From: Anaerolineae bacterium
GTDB taxonomy: Bacteria > Chloroflexota > Anaerolineae > Promineifilales > Promineifilaceae
Length of the DNA stretch: 50,090 nucleotides
NCBI GenBank assembly: GCA_028277515.1
Contig: JANQGC010000035.1
Location: 1-50,090 of the forward strand
Direction of reading: 5' to 3'
Positions 18,779 through 27,429 of the stretch are shown piece by piece (position 1 is the first letter of the stretch; each line of letters starts with the position of its first letter). The notes under the pieces were generated by a model. The model searched no databases. It saw nothing but the letters and a program-made list of their open reading frames with translations, and had not been told where the DNA came from. The translations under genes and the position numbers were made by a program.

Positions 18779-19942
18779 ATGCAAAATTTCGACTGGCAGC
18801 GACTGCTGGCTGATTGTGTTGATTTTACACAACGCTTAATTCAAACTCCAAGCATGTCCAAAGAAGAAGAACGAATTGCCCAACTGATAGCCGAAGAAAT
18901 GCGCGAGTTGGGATTTGCAGCGGTCCATATCGATGGAATAGGCAATGTCAGCGGCCGAATCCGTGGGGAAGATCCTGACCTCGGTGCCCTGGTGCTCAAT
19001 ACACATCTTGATCATGTTGATCCCGGGGACCGCGATTTGTGGCCCGTGCCTCCTTTTTCCGGGGAAATCATAGATTCGCGCATTTTAGGACGGGGAGCCT
19101 GTGATATCAAGGGGCCATTGGCCGTACAAATCTACAGTATGGCGGCCATGCTGCGCGCCGGGAAAAGGCCGCGGCGCGACGTCGTTTTTAGCGGGGTTGT
19201 GCAAGAAGAAATCGGCGGAGCCGGTGCTCAATACTGGGTCGAAAACCTCGATTATCCGGTGTCATTGGTCGTTTTAGGTGAGCCGTCAAATAACAATATA
19301 GCTCTTGGCCACCGGGGTATTATTCAAATTTGGGTAACTTTCAGCGGCCGTTCCGTGCACGCCAGCTCCCTCTCTGCCGGCGAGGACAACCCTAACTACG
19401 CCCTGGCTTCGTTGTTAGAGAAACTGCAATCCGCCCAGGAGGAATTGTCTGCCCATCCACTCCTGGGTCCCACCTCCATTTCGCCTACAATCATAGAGGT
19501 TGACACAACAAGTCCCAACGTCACGCCGGCCTGGACCCGCGTCTTGCTGGACATTCGGACGGCTAGCGAGAGCAGCAACAGCTTGCAGTCCTTTATTCAG
19601 CGCCTCGCGGGTGATGCCACTTACGACATCACCGATGCCTGGTGCAGCACGCCGACGCCTTTACAGAATTCAGACGATCCCATTTTTGGCTTCTACACCC
19701 CCCCGGAATCCGATCTCGTTAAGCGCGTTCATACGGCCATCAGCGAAGGGATGGGTCGCAAACCTGAACTGACCAGCTATCAATTTGCCACGGACGGCCG
19801 TCTCTTTGTTCCTTTTGACATCCCCGTCGTCGGCTACGCACCAGGTGAAGAAGCCCTGGCTCACACCGTCAAAGAGAGCATCTCGATCCCGCAGATGGGC
19901 GAAGCCTTACGTGGATATGTGGGTTTATTACAGGCATTTTAA
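18779..19942 (+). CDS. M20-family metallopeptidase (ArgE/DapE-like)
   Basis: A 387-aa M20 enzyme of a different branch from the three above. It shows THLDHVDPGDRD, GRGACDIKGPLAVQIYSM, VVQEEIGGAGAQ (the Glu pair), LGEPSNN and FATDGRLF, with a lid domain from about 175 to 285. The pattern is closest to ArgE/DapE and YgeY-type deacylases. The late metal histidine would be the one in EEALAHTVKES. It has a strong SD (AGAGGAG) 15 bases after the metallophosphoesterase stop, so the two genes probably share a transcript. Confidence 0.85.
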   Translation: MQNFDWQRLLADCVDFTQRLIQTPSMSKEEERIAQLIAEEMRELGFAAVHIDGIGNVSGRIRGEDPDLGALVLNTHLDHVDPGDRDLWPVPPFSGEIIDSRILGRGACDIKGPLAVQIYSMAAMLRAGKRPRRDVVFSGVVQEEIGGAGAQYWVENLDYPVSLVVLGEPSNNNIALGHRGIIQIWVTFSGRSVHASSLSAGEDNPNYALASLLEKLQSAQEELSAHPLLGPTSISPTIIEVDTTSPNVTPAWTRVLLDIRTASESSNSLQSFIQRLAGDATYDITDAWCSTPTPLQNSDDPIFGFYTPPESDLVKRVHTAISEGMGRKPELTSYQFATDGRLFVPFDIPVVGYAPGEEALAHTVKESISIPQMGEALRGYVGLLQAF

Positions 19943-19973
19943 CCGCTAAGCACAATTGGGGTATGATCCCTTG

Positions 19974-21281
19974 ATGCGCAAGCATGCCTTTCTGATCCTG
20001 ATCATCCTGATCTACCTGGGCGTGGGAACACTTTACGTGATCAATACTCCCGCCTGGCAAGCCCCGGACGAACCGGCTCACTATAACTATGTACGCCAGC
20101 TAGCGGCGGGGCGTCTGCCGGTCATTGAGCCTGGCGACTATGATCAAGCATACTTAAATGAAGTTGTTTTCATTTCCAGCTTCGCTCCCCAATACTCGAT
20201 TGAACCCATCGAATATGAAGATTGGCAGCCTCCGCTTTACTATTTGCTGCAAACGCCCCTGTTTTTGCTGAGCAGCGGCTCCATAACGGCTTTGCGCCTT
20301 TTTTCCTTAATCCTGGGAGCCGGGGTCATCATCCTGGCCTATGCCACCGTTTTACGCCTCGCGCCCGAAGAGCCTTGGCTGTCCATGACCACGGCCGTCT
20401 TTCTGGCCTTCCTGCCGCAGCACATGGCTATCCTCGCTTCGATCAACAATGACGCCCTGGCTGAATTGATCATTGCCGCCATTCTATTTATGCTGGTAGT
20501 GATTGGACAGGCCGACGGGGTACGGACCAGGGACACCATCATTTTAGGCATTTTATTGGGCGCCGGATATGTGACCAAAGGCACTGTCTACCCGATCACG
20601 GCGGTTGTCGCCTTGTTGCTGCTCTGGCGCTTTTGGGGGCAGTGGCGGCGCTTGCTGCGCGCCGCAATTCTGGTTGCTCTCCCTGCCTTACTGCTTGGCT
20701 CCTTGTGGTGGGGGCGTAACATTCTTGTCTATGGAGGCTTGGATATACTGGGCAAGGCCGCCCATGATAGCATCGTCGTTGGCCAACCGCGAACGGCCGA
20801 TTGGATTACCCAATATGGTTTGCTGGGTACGGTTCAGCGGTTTATCAACACGACCTTCAATAGTTTTTGGGGCCAATTTGGTTGGATGACGGTACCCATG
20901 ACCTATCCTCCCTGGCTCTATCCCTTGTTGTGGCTGTTCAGCGGTTTGGCCCTGGCCGGTTTGATAACCCTGGCCATCCAAAAAAGACGCGACCTGCGTT
21001 ACTATATTCTGCCTTTGTTGATCATGATTGTGCTGCTTGTTCTGACATCAGGGGTGCATCTGGTTTACAACCTGACCTTTGTCCAGCACCAGGGACGCTA
21101 TTTATTCCCGGCGTTGATTCCAATTGGGTTAGGAATTGCTGTCGGGTTAGGTTTGTGGTTCAGGCCGGTGAAAAAGCGCTGGCCTTTTGCCGTCTATCTT
21201 ATTCCTCTTGGCCTGGCCGCGGCACTCATTGCGCTTGATCTGTTTGCCCTGTACCGGGTGATCATCCCCGCTCTGGGCTAA
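19974..21281 (+). CDS. Multi-pass membrane protein, GT-C glycosyltransferase-like (DUF2142-type)
   Basis: From the ATG at 19974 the protein is 435 aa with about ten predicted TM helices. The first ends at residue 22. It is followed by the extracytoplasmic motif NTPAWQAPDEPAHYNYVRQL, in which the D-E pair sits where GT-C glycosyltransferases keep catalytic acids. WQPPLYYLLQTPLFLL and FVQHQGRYLFPALIPI are also typical of DUF2142/PMT-like proteins. These use polyprenyl-linked sugars at the outer membrane face. The TTG at 19956 is an alternative start; neither start has a convincing SD. Confidence 0.7.
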   Translation: MRKHAFLILIILIYLGVGTLYVINTPAWQAPDEPAHYNYVRQLAAGRLPVIEPGDYDQAYLNEVVFISSFAPQYSIEPIEYEDWQPPLYYLLQTPLFLLSSGSITALRLFSLILGAGVIILAYATVLRLAPEEPWLSMTTAVFLAFLPQHMAILASINNDALAELIIAAILFMLVVIGQADGVRTRDTIILGILLGAGYVTKGTVYPITAVVALLLLWRFWGQWRRLLRAAILVALPALLLGSLWWGRNILVYGGLDILGKAAHDSIVVGQPRTADWITQYGLLGTVQRFINTTFNSFWGQFGWMTVPMTYPPWLYPLLWLFSGLALAGLITLAIQKRRDLRYYILPLLIMIVLLVLTSGVHLVYNLTFVQHQGRYLFPALIPIGLGIAVGLGLWFRPVKKRWPFAVYLIPLGLAAALIALDLFALYRVIIPALG

Positions 21282-21312
21282 GTTAATGTGGCGCAAATTG
21301 CCTAAATTGCCG

Positions 21313-21549
21313 CTAAATAATATTACTCTTCGCTCGCACGGAGACAAGGGTCCAGGTTAAGGTTTCGGCCGACAAGAGGATTTCAAACACACGGCCCCCT
21401 GGCATCATGATTAACAGATGCCGGCCCGCTTCATCCAGCCATTGGCGTCCCGGATCGACAACATGCCAGCGATCGTCCACCTGGATGCGCCGCACCCTCA
21501 CCTGACCATCATTGCCAAACGTGCAATCCACACCTATTGCTTTGCTCAT
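21313..21549 (-). CDS. Small conserved-looking protein coupled to glycosyltransferases
   Basis: A 78-aa protein starting at the ATG at 21549, which overlaps the stop of the glycosyltransferase as ATGA and has AGGA six bases upstream. The middle (VRVRRIQVDDRWHVVDPGRQ, then WLDEAGRHLLIMMPGGRVFE) is a compact beta-strand pattern with Trp and Gly turns. It recalls small DUF6504-like proteins, but the match is from memory only. No TM segment or signal is visible. The function is unknown. Confidence 0.6.
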   Translation of the reverse strand: MSKAIGVDCTFGNDGQVRVRRIQVDDRWHVVDPGRQWLDEAGRHLLIMMPGGRVFEILLSAETLTWTLVSVRAKSNII

Positions 21550-22355
21550 CCCCCTTCCTCTTTCCATAATTTCCCCAGTTTGCGATATTTCACCCATTCA
21601 TAATAACCCATATATAAACTGAGGCGCAGGCCGTGCCATCCATCTTTGTACCCCTTTAAGCTAACAAAACGCCACCAGAACTGCCGCCAGGGTTGAAGAA
21701 TATACTTATGCGGTCGAGGGTGAATGGCTTGTTCTTTCAGGATCGAGGCATCGTAGGATGAATAAGCTTCCTGGGTTGTATGGAAGTGGGCGTGATCGCG
21801 GTAGTTGTAATGGGTTAGCGGGTGTTGAAGATAACCCACTGGCCCATCGACCACAGCGATTTCATGCACGGGCCGTTCATAATGAACATGGCCATGTTTA
21901 AATAAGCGCAGTTGATAATCCGGATACCAGCCCGCGCCGCGCGTCAGCTTGCCGAAAATAATATTGTGGCGAGGGATATACCAACCCCTCTCCGGACGGG
22001 CGGCGACGACCTGCCGGACTTCTTCCGCTAAAGAGAGCGTTCCCCGTTCATCCGCATCCACAAAAAAAATCCAATCTGTATCAAGGGCTTGCAGGGCTGC
22101 ATTGCGCTGTTGGGCATAGTTCAAGAACTCGGAGCGGATGACGGATGCTCCCGCTGCCTCAGCCAGCCTTGTCGTTTCATCCTGGCTAAAGGAATCGAAG
22201 ACAACAACCCGGTCGACCCAGGATAGGCTGTGGATACAATCTGTAATATGCTGCGCTTCGTTGAGGGTAAGAACGACAGCCGTCAGTTCGGGGGTAATGC
22301 TGCCGGCCTCTTCCTGAAGCGGCTCATTCAGTGGGTGGTGATTATTTAGAGCCAT
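21546..22355 (-). CDS. Family 2 glycosyltransferase (WaaE/KdtX-like)
   Basis: A 269-aa cytoplasmic GT-A enzyme. The nucleotide-sugar domain reads LTAVVLTLNEAQHITDCIHS near the N-terminus, with the metal-binding D-x-D at VDADERGTL and a C-terminal half containing GWYIPRHNIIFGKL and QLRLFKHGHVHYERPVHE. This last motif is typical of the LPS core-type WaaE/KdtX glucosyltransferases. The ATG at 22355 lies inside the end of the upstream glycosyltransferase, so I chose it over the TTG at 22376. Translation is probably coupled. The acceptor is unknown; a cell-surface glycan or glycolipid is likely. Confidence 0.85.
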   Translation of the reverse strand: MALNNHHPLNEPLQEEAGSITPELTAVVLTLNEAQHITDCIHSLSWVDRVVVFDSFSQDETTRLAEAAGASVIRSEFLNYAQQRNAALQALDTDWIFFVDADERGTLSLAEEVRQVVAARPERGWYIPRHNIIFGKLTRGAGWYPDYQLRLFKHGHVHYERPVHEIAVVDGPVGYLQHPLTHYNYRDHAHFHTTQEAYSSYDASILKEQAIHPRPHKYILQPWRQFWWRFVSLKGYKDGWHGLRLSLYMGYYEWVKYRKLGKLWKEEGG

Positions 22356-23271
22356 TGGGCGACCAAATGCTGGCAACTTCCTGGTATGCCTGGCGCATTT
22401 CCGGATCGGCCGCTCTACCTGCTTTGCGCTTCATCGCCCGGCGAACAATGCGGGCCGCAACGGCATTGTGCAGCCGGCCGTGATGTTTACGGTATAATTT
22501 TTCCCTACTGCGCCATAGATTAATGACGCTGGCAGCCGGCACCTGGCGGGTGCTTTCACCTTCATAGTGCACAATTTCCGCCTCCGGCACGGCATAAATC
22601 TCCCACCCGGCATCACGCACGCGCCAACTCCAATCAATCTCCTCACAATACATATGAAAGGATTCATCGAAACCGTGGGTTGATTCCGCCACATCCGCCC
22701 GGACCATCATCGTTGCCCCTAATGGATGATCGATTTCAAATGGCTCCCGTCGAGGTTCATAAAGACGGCGTGGATAGCGGCCGTTCAAGCGACTTTGATA
22801 AAGTCTGGCCGGCATGGGCAGCAGATCAAACATGAGCTGGCCCAATCCGGGAAAATAGAAGGCGCTGTGCTGAAAGCGGCCGTCACCGTACATCAAGCGC
22901 GCGCCGGCCATACCTGCATTCGGTCGCTCTTCCAAACAGGAAATCAAAGCCTTTATCGCGCCTGGCCTGACGTAAGTATCCGGATTTAGCAAGAAATAAT
23001 ATCTGGGGTTAAATTCCGCGGCGGCCTGCATGCCCTGGTTATTACCGGCGCCAAATCCAATATTTTTTTCGTTGGCAATAACATGAACATGCGGGAAAAG
23101 ATCACCCAACAAATCAACAGTTCCGTCAGTTGAGGCGTTATCGACCACGAATATTTCACCATGCAGCCCGGATCGCCCCAAGTCGTTACAAACTGAGCGC
23201 AAGCAGTTTCCTAGATATTTACGAACGTTCCAACTTACAATTATGACAGCTACATCAATCACGCCAGTCAA
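22342..23271 (-). CDS. Family 2 glycosyltransferase (rhamnosyltransferase-like)
   Basis: A 309-aa GT-A enzyme: VAVIIVSWNVRKYLGNCLRS, then FVVDNASTDGTVDLL, NIGFGAGNNQGM and FLLNPDTYVRPGA (the D-x-D equivalent). LGATMMVRAD and DESFHMYCEEIDWSWRVRDA complete the set. This pattern is typical of rhamnosyl- and related transferases of surface polysaccharides. The start is either the TTG at 23271, with AGGA a few bases upstream, or a GTG three codons later; no ATG fits. It begins six bases after the binding-protein gene stops and so probably belongs to the same transcript. Confidence 0.85.
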   Translation of the reverse strand: MTGVIDVAVIIVSWNVRKYLGNCLRSVCNDLGRSGLHGEIFVVDNASTDGTVDLLGDLFPHVHVIANEKNIGFGAGNNQGMQAAAEFNPRYYFLLNPDTYVRPGAIKALISCLEERPNAGMAGARLMYGDGRFQHSAFYFPGLGQLMFDLLPMPARLYQSRLNGRYPRRLYEPRREPFEIDHPLGATMMVRADVAESTHGFDESFHMYCEEIDWSWRVRDAGWEIYAVPEAEIVHYEGESTRQVPAASVINLWRSREKLYRKHHGRLHNAVAARIVRRAMKRKAGRAADPEMRQAYQEVASIWSPNGSK

Positions 23272-23277
23272 TCATCC

Positions 23278-24471
23278 TCAGCGAGCTAACGCCAACATCT
23301 GATCCACTGAAAGATTCAGCACGTCTTGCACGAATTCAATGGGTTCAAATAATTCATCATCAGCAGGAAGCAGCCCACTCCAACCCAAAAAATCGGGAGA
23401 GCAAATGGAGGTATTACATGCTTCCGAGGCTGCAAAATCGGTAAAAATAGCAGTCACATCTCGCGCCAATCCCAGGGGAAAATCATGCCCAAAGGCTACC
23501 ATATCATTGGGGATTGGGGCGCTTAAAGAAATTATTTGGGTACTGTTGTAGATTTCCGGTTCCACGTCAAACACCCTTGAGCGAGCGTCACGAAGACGAT
23601 AGCCGCCATTTTCCGGTTCGCCATTCACCAAAACATATCCGATGGGACTGCGCTGTGGCGGGATACCTAGAAACCGGCCAGGTTCGGGAGCGTCCTCACC
23701 ATACTGCCACAGGCGCTCTTCAAAGGGCATAACCGGCGGCACGAAAGCGGCCGTGGCAAAATCCGCATCTCCATTATAAACAGCCAGCATGGCTGCGCTG
23801 TCTCCATCGACTTCAATAATTTCCCCAGGCTCGATGCCTTCTTCGGAGAATAAGGCCTGGAAATAAAGTTTCCTGGTCAAACTCTCATCGGCCGGCACTG
23901 CCCAGCTCTTTTCGTTTAAATCTGGCAGATCGACAATGCCGCTGTCACGCCGGGCGACGATCATACCTGATCGCCAGGAATATCCATCACTGCCAACGGA
24001 GACATTCCCGGTTTGAACGCCACACTGCTCCTGGGCTAAAATGAAGCCGGGAGAAGATAAAAATCCTATCGTTTCCAGCGGGGCGCTGCACATCATCTCG
24101 ATCACTGTTTGTTCATCTTCAAGAATACCCACCAGAAACTGGTATCCCGTTTCATCCGTCAAGACTTGAGCTAATTCCTGGCCGCGGCCAGCAATGACGG
24201 CCGTATCGGCAATAGGTGCGAAAAGAAGCTGCACCGGCCGCGCCTCGCTGCCGAGAGGTGATTTCGTCACCTCTACCACGACAGGTGCGGCCACTGTCCG
24301 CGTCGCCTCAGACACCACCGCAGTCACCGGCACAACGCGCGTCACTTCTCGCACTTCAGGTGTCGCTTGATTTTCAGCAACGCGTGTTACTTCCACGATA
24401 ATTTCTTGAGGTTGGCAAGCCGTCAGCCCCAAAGTCCCTGCAATCAGCAGAGCGAGCCACAATTGCTGCAT
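23278..24471 (-). CDS. phnD: Phosphonate-type ABC transporter substrate-binding lipoprotein (copy 1)
   Basis: A 397-aa lipoprotein from ATG 24471. It has a signal peptide with lipobox LTAC (Cys19), then a Val/Thr/Glu-rich linker of about 60 residues with EVTRV repeats. A PhnD-type periplasmic domain starts at ARPVQLLFAPIADTAVI. Domain motifs include TIGFLSSPGFILAQEQCG, ARRDSGIVDLPDLNEKSWAV and GDADFATAAFVPP. Cysteines at MCSA/QEQCG and ACNTSIC match positions in copy 2 and may form disulfides. The start lacks an SD. Proteins of this family bind phosphonates, phosphite or phosphate; the ligand is not evident. Confidence 0.82.
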   Translation of the reverse strand: MQQLWLALLIAGTLGLTACQPQEIIVEVTRVAENQATPEVREVTRVVPVTAVVSEATRTVAAPVVVEVTKSPLGSEARPVQLLFAPIADTAVIAGRGQELAQVLTDETGYQFLVGILEDEQTVIEMMCSAPLETIGFLSSPGFILAQEQCGVQTGNVSVGSDGYSWRSGMIVARRDSGIVDLPDLNEKSWAVPADESLTRKLYFQALFSEEGIEPGEIIEVDGDSAAMLAVYNGDADFATAAFVPPVMPFEERLWQYGEDAPEPGRFLGIPPQRSPIGYVLVNGEPENGGYRLRDARSRVFDVEPEIYNSTQIISLSAPIPNDMVAFGHDFPLGLARDVTAIFTDFAASEACNTSICSPDFLGWSGLLPADDELFEPIEFVQDVLNLSVDQMLALAR

Positions 24472-24604
24472 AAAAATAGTGCTTAGACAAAAAACTGACG
24501 AAGGAGATTTCACCAACGCCAGTCCATAATTGGTAAAAAAGATATGGCGTTAGTGTATCGTTATGAAGGAGCACATCCAACGATTTTTAGCGGGGTTTAA
24601 GGAA

Positions 24605-24635
24605 GATTGGTCCAATGTTGAAAATTGGACCAATC
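24605..24635. other. Perfect 12-bp inverted repeat between phnE and phnD copy 1
   Basis: GATTGGTCCAAT and ATTGGACCAATC flank a seven-base loop (GTTGAAA), ten bases after the phnE stop. There is no real T run on either side, so it is not a textbook terminator. It may be an mRNA stem-loop tuning phnE against phnD, or a regulator site. Confidence 0.6.
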
Positions 24636-24644
24636 TATGAAAGA

Positions 24645-26489
24645 TTAAATGATGCGGCTGCGGATCTTTGAACTAATATAATCCAATGTCATAACCACAA
24701 CAGCGATGGCGATCATCATCACTGCGGCCTGGCGATAGCGCAGAAGATTGATGTTTTGGACCAGGACAAAACCGATGCCACCACCACCGGCAAACCCAAT
24801 GATCGTTGAAAAGCGCACATTGATATCCCAACGATAAAGGGTGAAGGCGATGTAGGATGGCACGACCTGAGGGATGACCGAAAAAACAATAAGCTGCATC
24901 CGGTTAGCGCCGGTGGCTGTAACTGCCTCAACAGGACCATCATCAATATCTTCGACCTGTTCTGAAAACAGCTTACCCAAGGCGGCGATGGTATGGATGG
25001 TTAAGGCCAGGACACCAGCGAAAGGTCCAATACCGACCCAAACCGCGAAAACAATGACATAGATCAGGGGTTCAATAGAACGAATGATGTTAAGGATACT
25101 GCGGGAGACGGTATAGAGGGTGAATCCAATGGCGAACGGCCGTTTAGGCTCGATCAGAAAACCGGCAATGGCGGCAATGACGCCGGCGACAATTGCCGGG
25201 TAGATGGTCCAGAACTCTGGTTCATCAAACTGGTAAAGCCAGTTCAAAGCGGCACCAATGCCATAGACAAAAACGGCCGCGCCCAACCCGGCGATGACCC
25301 CGGTAAAGATCCGGGCAACTATACCGCTGGTTCGCAGCACCAGTTCCTGCCCATATTTACTGCCTAAAGAGGCAGCAAGAAGCCCCAGCAACAACCCAAT
25401 AATCGCCGGAGATAAAACCCGTACCGCATCCGATATTAAGAAAATGAAATTGCCGATGAAGCCAAACCCGGACAACTGTCCTTCCAGCCAGGCGCCAAAT
25501 ACAAGCCCTTGATTGGCCAGGGCGGCAATGGCATAAAAAGCCAGAATGAGGGCCAGAATCAAGCGGAGGCCGGAAACGATCTGACGCGATAACGGTTGAG
25601 GCTCATCCGAAAAAATGGGGGGGCCAAATCGTAATAATGCCCAGGCTAATATGAGAGCGAGAACCACCGACCCCAGCCCCAGAAGCGGCTGGTCCACCGT
25701 AAAAGCAGCGGTTTCGACTATCCACCTGGTAACTGTTGAGCCAATGAACCAACCAATGGGAATGACGATAATCGCTAAAGCGATGGCGGCAAGTGGTGCA
25801 CTTACGTTTTCCATCAAGTTTCGCGCCGCCAAAAATGAAATAGGAACCGCCAAAAGCGTCCCGACAAAGGTAGCAATTAGGGCCAGGAATATCGTCTCGA
25901 TTATTTTCTCAAAGGTGATGAGCAGGGTCTCGCTGGGTCCCTTAATACCTGTTCGCCAATTTTCCTCGACCTCAATTCGCTGCGGCTCATCCGTGGGGCG
26001 AATATCCGGCATGGTAAATTCAACCTCAAAATTGCCATCCGCGTCCGTCCGGAAAGTTGTTAATGCCCGTGTTGTGGCCACATCGCCAGGGGGGTGCCAG
26101 CGCAGGATGCCATTCGTTCGTGGGCGAAAACCGGACCCTTCAACTGTTAAAAGATCTTGGGTTGTACTGGCACAATTTGGCCTCAGCGTTACGACCCGTT
26201 CACCCAATGATGTTTGAGCGCCTGAAATTTCATCCGGACAGGGCATACGGATCAAAATATCCATGCTGCGGGTTTCTTCATGATATTCAAAAAAATCAGG
26301 CCGAGCAAGCGCACGGATGACGCGGGTTGTCACCTCTTGGCGCTGGGGGTCCTGTGGCTCTTCCAGGTTTATCTCGGTGACAGCAACGGCATAAGCAAAC
26401 ACCAAGATTCCAATAATCGCAGCAATAACCCACAATGCACTACGCAGTGCATGGCGAAAAGGGCTGAGTTCCTCCTGTTTATTGTCCAT
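24645..26489 (-). CDS. phnE: Phosphonate-type ABC transporter permease with unusual extra domains
   Basis: At 614 aa this is more than twice the usual PhnE length (about 270). An N-terminal TM (about 15-38) is followed by an extracytoplasmic domain (about 45-190) with an Ig/TIG-like stretch (LLTVEGSGFRPRTNGILRWH). The normal PhnE start comes next (TIFLALIATFVGTLLAVPIS, then FLAARNLM). About 200 residues of additional TM helices follow (roughly 232-440), and then the canonical remainder. That includes RSIEPLIYVIVFAVWVGIGP, the HTIAALGKLFSEQVE helix, and the EAA loop EAVTATGANRMQLIVFSVIP. It begins two bases after phnC. The transporter identity is clear; the role of the two insertions is not. 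Confidence 0.85.
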   Translation of the reverse strand: MDNKQEELSPFRHALRSALWVIAAIIGILVFAYAVAVTEINLEEPQDPQRQEVTTRVIRALARPDFFEYHEETRSMDILIRMPCPDEISGAQTSLGERVVTLRPNCASTTQDLLTVEGSGFRPRTNGILRWHPPGDVATTRALTTFRTDADGNFEVEFTMPDIRPTDEPQRIEVEENWRTGIKGPSETLLITFEKIIETIFLALIATFVGTLLAVPISFLAARNLMENVSAPLAAIALAIIVIPIGWFIGSTVTRWIVETAAFTVDQPLLGLGSVVLALILAWALLRFGPPIFSDEPQPLSRQIVSGLRLILALILAFYAIAALANQGLVFGAWLEGQLSGFGFIGNFIFLISDAVRVLSPAIIGLLLGLLAASLGSKYGQELVLRTSGIVARIFTGVIAGLGAAVFVYGIGAALNWLYQFDEPEFWTIYPAIVAGVIAAIAGFLIEPKRPFAIGFTLYTVSRSILNIIRSIEPLIYVIVFAVWVGIGPFAGVLALTIHTIAALGKLFSEQVEDIDDGPVEAVTATGANRMQLIVFSVIPQVVPSYIAFTLYRWDINVRFSTIIGFAGGGGIGFVLVQNINLLRYRQAAVMMIAIAVVVMTLDYISSKIRSRII

Positions 26490-26491
26490 CT

Positions 26492-27244
26492 TTATCCTAT
26501 CCGTTCTGCTTCTTGACCGTAAATATCCCTGAAACGGTCATCATCAATGGCTGAAGGATGGCCTTCAAAGACGACCCGACCTTCATTCAAGGCAATGACA
26601 TGATCGCCATATTCCTGGACGAGATCGAGGAAATGCAAACTGCACATGACGGTAAGACCATCTTCTCGATTGATTTGCTGAAGATGGCGCATAATACTAT
26701 GGGCCAAAACCGGGTCAAGGCTGGCCACCGGTTCATCAGCCAGGATTAATTCCGGTTCTTGCATTAACGCACGGGCAATACCGACCCGCTGTTGTTGGCC
26801 TCCGCTTAGTTCATCAGCCCGGTTTTTGGCTTTGGTTTCTATGCCCACCCGTTCCATGGCTTCATAAGCTCTTTGTATATCTTGTTCAGGGAAACGGTTC
26901 AGAACACTCGTAATGGGATTTACATAGCCGAGACGGCCGCTCAAAACATTGGTAAGCACAGTCGAACGCTCGACCAGGTTAAAGTGCTGAAAGATCATGC
27001 CGATTTTGCGCCGCGCTCTTCTCAGTTCTTCACCGGTCACATGAGACAGCTTCATATCATTCCACCATATTTCACCGGAAGTTGGCTCAATCAAGCGATT
27101 GATACAGCGCAGAAGGGTACTCTTTCCCGAACCGCTTAACCCTACGATGGCTAAAAACTGTCCTTCGGGCACATCGAAAGAAACCTCCCGCAGCGCTACT
27201 GTCCCGTCTTCATAGACTTTTGTCAGATTTTTTACTTGCAGCAT
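26492..27244 (-). CDS. phnC: Phosphonate-type ABC transporter ATP-binding protein
   Basis: A 250-aa ATPase subunit with Walker [10 protein letters not shown] at about 35-43, the Q-loop [12 protein letters not shown] and signature LSGGQQQR. Walker [13 protein letters not shown] and the switch histidine in CSLHFLDL follow. The [20 protein letters not shown] stretch is characteristic of PhnC rather than of general amino-acid importers. The ATG at 27244 has AAGGCGG upstream. It stands between phnD copy 2 and phnE, forming a phnD-phnC-phnE-phnD set. Confidence 0.92.
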   Translation of the reverse strand: MLQVKNLTKVYEDGTVALREVSFDVPEGQFLAIVGLSGSGKSTLLRCINRLIEPTSGEIWWNDMKLSHVTGEELRRARRKIGMIFQHFNLVERSTVLTNVLSGRLGYVNPITSVLNRFPEQDIQRAYEAMERVGIETKAKNRADELSGGQQQRVGIARALMQEPELILADEPVASLDPVLAHSIMRHLQQINREDGLTVMCSLHFLDLVQEYGDHVIALNEGRVVFEGHPSAIDDDRFRDIYGQEAERIG

Positions 27245-27380
27245 GAATATACCGCCTTTATGACAGGATTAATTCGAGACCTATTTGCTTTCACCAGGTA
27301 AGGATTCATCAATAAAATCCATGGTTTGGCTATAGAGGGTCGTGCAAATAGTGTGTAACGACCACGGCTATTGGGGTAAA

Positions 27381-27413
27381 TAAAGAAGCCGGGCAACTCA
27401 TTGCCCGGCCTCT
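27381..27413 (-). terminator. Intrinsic terminator after phnD copy 2
   Basis: On the minus strand GCCGGGCAA-TGAG-TTGCCCGGC (nine perfect G+C-rich pairs, flanked by AAGAG and TTCTT that can extend the stem) runs into TTCTTTATTT. It lies 20 bases after phnD copy 2 and before phnC. It probably lets the binding protein be made in excess, with partial read-through into the ATPase and permease genes. Confidence 0.8.
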
Positions 27414-27429
27414 TCAAGTTAATTGACTA

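Noticed and set aside
25615..26217. 200-codon open frame on the plus strand
   Set aside because: It lies fully antisense to the phnE permease gene, is rich in Ser/Arg/Thr with no family motif, and has no ribosome binding site.
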